Source: a virus
Reading direction: 5' to 3' (one strand)
Virus record (IMG/VR): IMGVR_UViG_3300048549_000295
Location: 1 to 27,412 of that record
Length of the DNA stretch: 27,412 nucleotides
Below are positions 21,879 through 27,412 of this stretch, in pieces. The stretch's first letter is position 1; every line of letters starts with the position of its first letter. Under the pieces are notes generated by a model. That model saw only the letters and a program-made list of their open reading frames with translations, was not told the origin of the DNA and did no database searches. A program made the position numbers and the translations under genes.

Positions 21879-24800
21879 ATGGCAGATTTTACAGATAAGA
21901 CGTTCAGAGAAACTTACCGCGATTTTTACGATCCGAAAGATGGTTATTATCGTGTACTCTATAATTCAGGTAAGGCTCTTCAAGCACGTGAGTTAAATGA
22001 ATCACAAACAATAATACACGAAGAGATCGCACGTTTCGGTCGTAACATATTTACAGAAGGTGCACTAGTCAGCCCAGGTGGTTCGACAGTTGATAATAGG
22101 ATAGAATATATTCGTCTTGATGCTAATAGTGTTATAGATCCTAGTTTAGTTGGTGAGACTCTAACTAACGGTACTATACAGTTTATTGTCCTTGAGGCGT
22201 ATAATGCAGTACCAGAGCAAGATCCATCAACTCTTTATGTTAGATATACAGATACCTCAAATGTAACCGACACAGATAAAGCACCTCGCGTTCAATCAGG
22301 AGACGTTTTAACTCGCCCAGATAATTCTACTCTTACTGTAATCGACGACAGTGAAGATGAAATTCCGGCAGCAGGTCGTGGCACTAAAGCGTACTTTGCG
22401 CCAGGCGAGTTCTTTGTACAGGGTCACTTTGTTTATATGGAAGGCGGAGAATCTTTCCTATCCAAGTATAGCACAGAACCGACAGCAGATATCGGTTTTG
22501 TGATTGAAGAATCAATCGTAGATGAGAGCGAAGATTCTAATCTATATGATAACCAAGGCGAAGTTCCAGACATCACTGCGCCAGGCGCTCATCGATATCA
22601 GATCAAACTAACACCCACTACTCGCGATCAAGTCGATATAAGTCAAAACTTTATATTTGTCGCACGTGTTGTTAAAGGTGTTATCACACGTGAAGTAAGT
22701 ACATTCGATGCATACAGTCGAGTTAATGATCTGCTTGCACGAAGAACAAAAGAAGAGTCTGGTGACTATGTTGTAGATAAGTTTACTGCGATATTCGAAC
22801 CTCTGGATAACACTAATTTAAATCTAGATGTTTCTGAAGGTATAGCATATGTAGATGGTTATCGATTAGAATTTGGTCAAACAGATATTACCGTACCAAA
22901 AGCAAGACAAACTCTTCAAACATTTAACGAACCAGTACCAGTTGCATATGGTAACTATGTTTATATCGACCCGACCTCATCTGAAGGTTTCGGTAGATTA
23001 GACGCATTTGGATATTTGGCTATCTACGACGCAGCATCAGGTGGATCTGTAATAGGTTACTGTAATGTCCGTGGTATACAATCCGACTCATTTGGTTACC
23101 GACTATACATTTTTGACATTCGTATGTCTTCAATACAAGGTGGTACAGGATATCATAGTTTTGCTGATGCAGTATCATTACAGGATAATATTCCAGGCGC
23201 TGGTAGCCCAAGAATTCAATTAGTAGATAGCACAATACATGAGTCATCTAACAATAGTCTGCTGTTCCCGCTACCTAGAACCAGTCCAAAAGATGATTCG
23301 ATTACTGCAAACTATACAGTACAGAGATACACTAGAATACAGTCTGATAGTCAAGGTGTTATTAGTTTGTCTGGCGTTGAAAATAATCGTTGGATAATCG
23401 CAGAGTCCGAAACCTCTATTCTAACTGGTCCAGAATCAGTACCAAGTATGGCGGGTGTATATTCGGGTCTAACCCCAAACACTAATCATGATATTGCATA
23501 TTACGTTGAGGTCTCTAACGCAACACCTCGCACAAAGACAATAACGGTTGCAGAAAAAACACAGACTCTTCCATCGACAGACTGGGAGAAACGTCCTGTA
23601 TTTACAGATACCGTAGATGGTATCTCTCTTCAATCAGTTTTATTCAGAGATAGTTCTGGTACAGATTGGTCTGCTGCTGAAGACATCACTCACCAGTTTT
23701 ATCTAGACGGCGGTCAACGTGATAACTTCTATGACGAAGCTGTCGTGTACTTGAAGCCAGGATATCTTTTACCTACAGGTGACCAATCTGAGATAAAGGT
23801 TACATACACACATTATACGCATACTGGACCAAGCGGAAGCACGTTCTTCTCTGCTTCATCTTATGCAGACGATAGTTATGAAAATATCCCTAACCATACC
23901 AGTGCGACAGGTCAGTCCATCTCTTTAAGAGATGTATTAGACTTCCGACCTTCCCGAACATTTGGTTACACCGGAGAATTCAACGTAGTCGCAGAGTTAC
24001 CTCAGAATGCATCTGCCATCACTATTAATGATATAGAATACTACTTACCTCGTATTGACGTTTTAGTGGCGAACGCAGTAAACAGCGGCATTGGGTTTGG
24101 TGAACTACAGGTTATACAGGGGGTTCCTAGTATAACTCCAAAGGAACCAGAGATTCCAGTAGGTTCACTGTCTCTATATACGTTTACTTTGAGCCCTTAC
24201 ACATTCAGTGCATCTGACGTTTCGACAGCTTATATTCCAAACAAGCGATATACTATGAAAGATATCGCAAAATTAGAACGACGTTTGGATGAGTTGTATG
24301 AAAGGACTGCATTGAGTTTCTTGGAAACTAATACTCAGTCCCTAGTCATTACTGATAACCAAGGGCAGTCAAGAGTTAAGTCAGGATTCTTCGCTGATAA
24401 TTTTAGTACATTCGACTACTCTGACATTAATAACGAGAACTATAGAGCGTCCGTTGATAGAAGTGGATTGTTACAGGCATCTTTTCGTGAAAATTCAGTA
24501 CGACTATCATATAGCACAGATAACGTTGATACCGTAATAAGCAAGAAGGGTGATTTGGTTACCCTACCATATGTTGAAGTCGAATTCACCGAACAGGAAC
24601 TTGCTACTAGTTTTATTAATGTTAATCCTCATACTGTAGTATCGTATATCGGTAATTTAGAATTGTCTCCATCATCGGATGAGTGGAGAGAATCTAGAGA
24701 TTTGCCTCCGGTAATACAAAGCATTTATCACACTCAAGAAGATTTGTGGTACGGCGGTAGTTATAATTGGATCGACGGTAGTGTAACGTCATTCAATAGT

Positions 24801-27412
24801 AACTTACATATGCCTTTGGCTGAATATCAATACAAATATGAAAATATGGTTCACGCACAAGACTTGCTTGGTGAAACTATTGGTGGACAGCAAATCATTC
24901 CGTATATGCGTTCTCGTAGAATCAACTTCGTCGCCAAAGGACTTCGTCCTAACACTAAGATGTTTGCATACTTTGACGGTGTAGACGTAAGTAATTGGGT
25001 TCGACAGGAATCAACTACCCAACGATTTGCGGATAATCCACAAGAATTTGGTAGTGAGTATGCAAACGAATCAGGATATCCAGCAGACTTAGGTGGACCA
25101 ACTCTCTTGCAGACAGATAGCAAGGGTGAGCTAATCGGATCATTCTTCTTACCTAATACAGAATCTTTGAAGTTTAGAACAGGAACTCAAAAGTTTGAGT
25201 TGTTAGATGTAAGTCTATATGACGCGGAGTCTACTATATCTACATCTGCGTTCTACTCGTCTCAAGGTGCTTTAGATACCTCACAGGGTAATATCGATAC
25301 TACAAGAAGGGTCTACAGAAGTGAAGGACGTAATGATCCTTTAGCGCAGACATTCTTCGTCGACCAGATTGAAAACCCTAACGGTATATTCCTAACTCAG
25401 CTAGACGTATTCATGGAGTCTAAGGATAGCAATGCCCCTCTACAGGTTGAGGTTCGCACAGTAGAAAATGGAGTTCCTACCAATCAGGTCGTTCCAGGCT
25501 CGGTTGTGTTTGTCAATTCCGATGATGTCACAGTTACTTCATATGATTCTATTTCAGGCGAAAGTCAAGGAATGAATACACTATTGACTACTGGCGCAAC
25601 TGCTGTTAAGTTTGACGAACCGATTTACTTGACAGGCGGTAAAGAATATGCGATAATACTATTCAGTGAATCCGTAGAGTATAACGTATATATTTCTGAA
25701 TCAGAAGAATTTGTCATAGGAAGTAATCAGGACAAGGCTCCAAGAATTTCTACTCTAGGTTCATTATTCTTATCTCAAAACTCTAGCACATGGACACCGG
25801 ATCAAAGTAAAGACTTGATGTTCAAGTTGCATCGAGCACATTTTGAGACATCGGGTAATTTAGTATTAGATAATACATCTTTACCTAAAGTCACATTAGA
25901 ATTTAATCCTATTGAAACCGTTGCCGGTCAGACTCATACAGATGATATTGCTAACAACGGAATAGTAAAGGTTTATCATCAAGGTCACGGATTCAGTAAC
26001 GAAGATATAGTTTCTATCTCAGGTGTTGTCAATGATATTGGTGGAGTTCCCGCTTCAGAAATGAATGGCCTACTTGAAGTATATCAACCAACATGGGACG
26101 GTTATTATATTAAGGTTCCTACTGTCGCAACTGCTAGTTCATCCGGTGGTGGTAATACGGTTGTCGCTTCACAACAAGTCTATTACGATACGTTCGTTCC
26201 ACAGATCCAAGCAATAGTACCTAACACTACTAAAATAAATGCAGGCCTGAGTGCGCCTGTCGCAAAATCCTATGGTTCTTCTTCAGACAGTCGTACAGTA
26301 AATCAGTTTGTATACACTTTACAGGACGAAGTTCCGGTCTTTATAAATGAATATAATTTGAACTCACAACCGAAGATTGTTGCTTCTTCTGAAAACGTAT
26401 CAACTGAAACGCTAAAGTTAAACCTATCATTGGTCACAGCAGATCCAAAAGTTTCTCCTGTAATTGACCTTCAACGTGTTGCAGTTATGACATTAGAAAA
26501 CGTAATTGATCATGATGTATATGATCCTAATACAGATACACCGGATTATACTACGTTTGCATATGCTGCGCAACACATTACAACACCAGTTGTTGTTGAT
26601 GAGTCCTCACTTGGCCTAAAGGTAATATTTTCAGGTAACCGACCATCTGGTTCTGACTTTGAAGTTTATGTTAAGACAGCACCAGACGAAGATACATTGG
26701 TCGCGTCTACTGCTATAGAAGGAGATTCTATACACGAATGGGTAAAGGTCGATATAGACAGAGAAATCCCTACAAGCGACAACCCATCTAATTTCCCAGA
26801 GTATGAGTATACTCATGAGTCAGAGCAGTTTACCGCATTCCAGATTAAGATCGTAATGCATTCAGAGAACTCTTCTAAGTCTCCTTTAATTAAAGACTTA
26901 CGTGCAATTGCTCTGATAACAGGAGGTTCGGGTTCCACAGGTACTACTACCACATCAAGTTCAAGTAGCAATAGTGGTAGTACAAACACTACTAGTAGCA
27001 CAGACACCGCCGGCGAAACCAATACAGGTGGCGATGATACGGGTACAGATACAGGAACTTCTTTATCAGCAGTTGCATTCCCTGAGATAAGTCAATTACC
27101 AACTTCGGTATCTATCACAGGCGCTCCTCGTATCCTAAGTCAGTACAATCCAGAATCGGACATCAATAATTACATGACTCCGAATGAGTACTGGCATCAA
27201 GGTACACGAAGGGTTCGATTGTTTGCTAAGTTCGATAATAATGGTGATTTCCAACTATACACCAATGACCCTAAAAAAGGAAGTGTCAATGTTGGGGACG
27301 ATTCTCTAACAGGAAGTACTATCCTGGCCACAGGTAAGTGGTTGGATAGACCAGTAGAAGTGGGAGAGATTTTTGAATGTGGTTTCAGAATCACTCATGT
27401 TGACGATGTAGC
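21879..27412 (+). CDS. Giant baseplate/fibre structural protein, DUF4815-type, partial
   Basis: The open frame begins at ATG 21879 (AGGATAAATC just upstream) and runs to the window edge, giving at least 1844 residues without a stop. The N-terminus (YRDFYDPKDGYYRVLYNSGK, ALQARELNESQTIIHEEIAR) is the DUF4815 signature of T4-like marine phage structural proteins. At about 1000-1040, QIIPYMRSRRINFVAKGLRP leads to MFAYFDGVDVSNWV, and at about 1155-1190 NDPLAQTFFVDQIENPNGIF, both recurrent in this family. A Ser/Thr/Gly-rich linker at about 1684-1730 separates a further beta-rich domain. It probably extends the wedge periphery and connects baseplate to fibres, taking the place of T4 gp7/gp10 parts. 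That role is inferred. The C-terminus is not in the window. Confidence 0.85.
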   Translation, partial: MADFTDKTFRETYRDFYDPKDGYYRVLYNSGKALQARELNESQTIIHEEIARFGRNIFTEGALVSPGGSTVDNRIEYIRLDANSVIDPSLVGETLTNGTIQFIVLEAYNAVPEQDPSTLYVRYTDTSNVTDTDKAPRVQSGDVLTRPDNSTLTVIDDSEDEIPAAGRGTKAYFAPGEFFVQGHFVYMEGGESFLSKYSTEPTADIGFVIEESIVDESEDSNLYDNQGEVPDITAPGAHRYQIKLTPTTRDQVDISQNFIFVARVVKGVITREVSTFDAYSRVNDLLARRTKEESGDYVVDKFTAIFEPLDNTNLNLDVSEGIAYVDGYRLEFGQTDITVPKARQTLQTFNEPVPVAYGNYVYIDPTSSEGFGRLDAFGYLAIYDAASGGSVIGYCNVRGIQSDSFGYRLYIFDIRMSSIQGGTGYHSFADAVSLQDNIPGAGSPRIQLVDSTIHESSNNSLLFPLPRTSPKDDSITANYTVQRYTRIQSDSQGVISLSGVENNRWIIAESETSILTGPESVPSMAGVYSGLTPNTNHDIAYYVEVSNATPRTKTITVAEKTQTLPSTDWEKRPVFTDTVDGISLQSVLFRDSSGTDWSAAEDITHQFYLDGGQRDNFYDEAVVYLKPGYLLPTGDQSEIKVTYTHYTHTGPSGSTFFSASSYADDSYENIPNHTSATGQSISLRDVLDFRPSRTFGYTGEFNVVAELPQNASAITINDIEYYLPRIDVLVANAVNSGIGFGELQVIQGVPSITPKEPEIPVGSLSLYTFTLSPYTFSASDVSTAYIPNKRYTMKDIAKLERRLDELYERTALSFLETNTQSLVITDNQGQSRVKSGFFADNFSTFDYSDINNENYRASVDRSGLLQASFRENSVRLSYSTDNVDTVISKKGDLVTLPYVEVEFTEQELATSFINVNPHTVVSYIGNLELSPSSDEWRESRDLPPVIQSIYHTQEDLWYGGSYNWIDGSVTSFNSNLHMPLAEYQYKYENMVHAQDLLGETIGGQQIIPYMRSRRINFVAKGLRPNTKMFAYFDGVDVSNWVRQESTTQRFADNPQEFGSEYANESGYPADLGGPTLLQTDSKGELIGSFFLPNTESLKFRTGTQKFELLDVSLYDAESTISTSAFYSSQGALDTSQGNIDTTRRVYRSEGRNDPLAQTFFVDQIENPNGIFLTQLDVFMESKDSNAPLQVEVRTVENGVPTNQVVPGSVVFVNSDDVTVTSYDSISGESQGMNTLLTTGATAVKFDEPIYLTGGKEYAIILFSESVEYNVYISESEEFVIGSNQDKAPRISTLGSLFLSQNSSTWTPDQSKDLMFKLHRAHFETSGNLVLDNTSLPKVTLEFNPIETVAGQTHTDDIANNGIVKVYHQGHGFSNEDIVSISGVVNDIGGVPASEMNGLLEVYQPTWDGYYIKVPTVATASSSGGGNTVVASQQVYYDTFVPQIQAIVPNTTKINAGLSAPVAKSYGSSSDSRTVNQFVYTLQDEVPVFINEYNLNSQPKIVASSENVSTETLKLNLSLVTADPKVSPVIDLQRVAVMTLENVIDHDVYDPNTDTPDYTTFAYAAQHITTPVVVDESSLGLKVIFSGNRPSGSDFEVYVKTAPDEDTLVASTAIEGDSIHEWVKVDIDREIPTSDNPSNFPEYEYTHESEQFTAFQIKIVMHSENSSKSPLIKDLRAIALITGGSGSTGTTTTSSSSSNSGSTNTTSSTDTAGETNTGGDDTGTDTGTSLSAVAFPEISQLPTSVSITGAPRILSQYNPESDINNYMTPNEYWHQGTRRVRLFAKFDNNGDFQLYTNDPKKGSVNVGDDSLTGSTILATGKWLDRPVEVGEIFECGFRITHVDDV
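26928..27066 (+). repeat. Ser/Thr/Gly-rich low-complexity linker
   Basis: Codons for a run such as STGTTTTSSSSSNSGSTNT followed by Thr/Asp/Gly-rich sequence form an unstructured linker within the giant structural protein. It stands between a conserved baseplate region and the next folded domain. Confidence 0.7.

Noticed and set aside
26345-26352. TATAAATG-like string as a late promoter
   Set aside because: It differs from the consensus at the last base and lies inside the coding region of the giant gene, with no gene start downstream.
1-27412. tRNA genes, insertion sequences, integrase or attachment sites
   Set aside because: No cloverleaf-like segment, transposase motif or flanking repeat was seen by reading. 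A covariance-model tRNA scan was not possible here.

Overview
The window is a structural-gene segment of a T4-like contractile-tailed phage genome (class Caudoviricetes, myovirus morphology). The evidence is a set of recognisable T4-type virion proteins (gp33, gp32, gp26, gp4, gp48, gp53, gp27, gp5, gp25, gp6, gp8), T4-type late promoters (TATAAATA) in front of transcription units, and tightly packed genes joined by TAATG and ATGA overlaps. Protein style (cysteine-free gp32, gp5 without a lysozyme domain, a DUF4815-type giant wedge/fibre protein, a fibre with an '[19 protein letters not shown]' head) resembles marine T4-like phages such as cyanophages and pelagiphages. The host cannot be told from the sequence. 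All family names come from remembered family features, not from a database search.

Layout. Bases 1-1521 (+): a short gp33-type late-transcription coactivator, gp32 behind a late promoter and an AU-rich leader, a small membrane-anchored SAP-like protein, and a strong terminator. Bases 1520-6383 (-): a methyltransferase, gp4, an unassigned conserved protein, a tail-tube-fold protein, gp26, a small frame that appears to be reached by a -1 frameshift from gp26, and a tape-measure-like protein. Bases 6436-14937 (+): the baseplate block gp48, gp53, gp27, gp5, an unknown coiled-coil protein, gp25, gp6 and a gp7/gpI-like protein. Bases 14952-20428 (+): a 1333-residue collagen-like fibre followed by a 2-oxoglutarate/Fe(II) oxygenase-like protein and a family-2 glycosyltransferase. 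Bases 20479-27412 (+): gp8 and the first 1844 codons of a giant DUF4815-type structural protein that runs off the window.

How the genes work together. Late promoters recognised by the phage gp55 sigma with the gp33 coactivator would drive virion genes. The minus-strand unit has the canonical tailed-phage order of tube protein, tail-assembly chaperone with frameshift, tape measure. The plus-strand unit builds hub, spike and wedges. The most interesting candidate system is the fibre cassette: a very long collagen-like fibre whose roughly 16 lysines all lie in X-Lys-Gly, next to a hydroxylase-like protein and a glycosyltransferase. This is the gene set expected for collagen-style hydroxylation followed by glycosylation of a phage fibre. 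The second is the T8 slippery run at the end of gp26, which would fuse it to a 60-residue extension just before the tape measure. In six places a perfect TATAAATA is seen; three of these embed the upstream gene's TAA in the same register.
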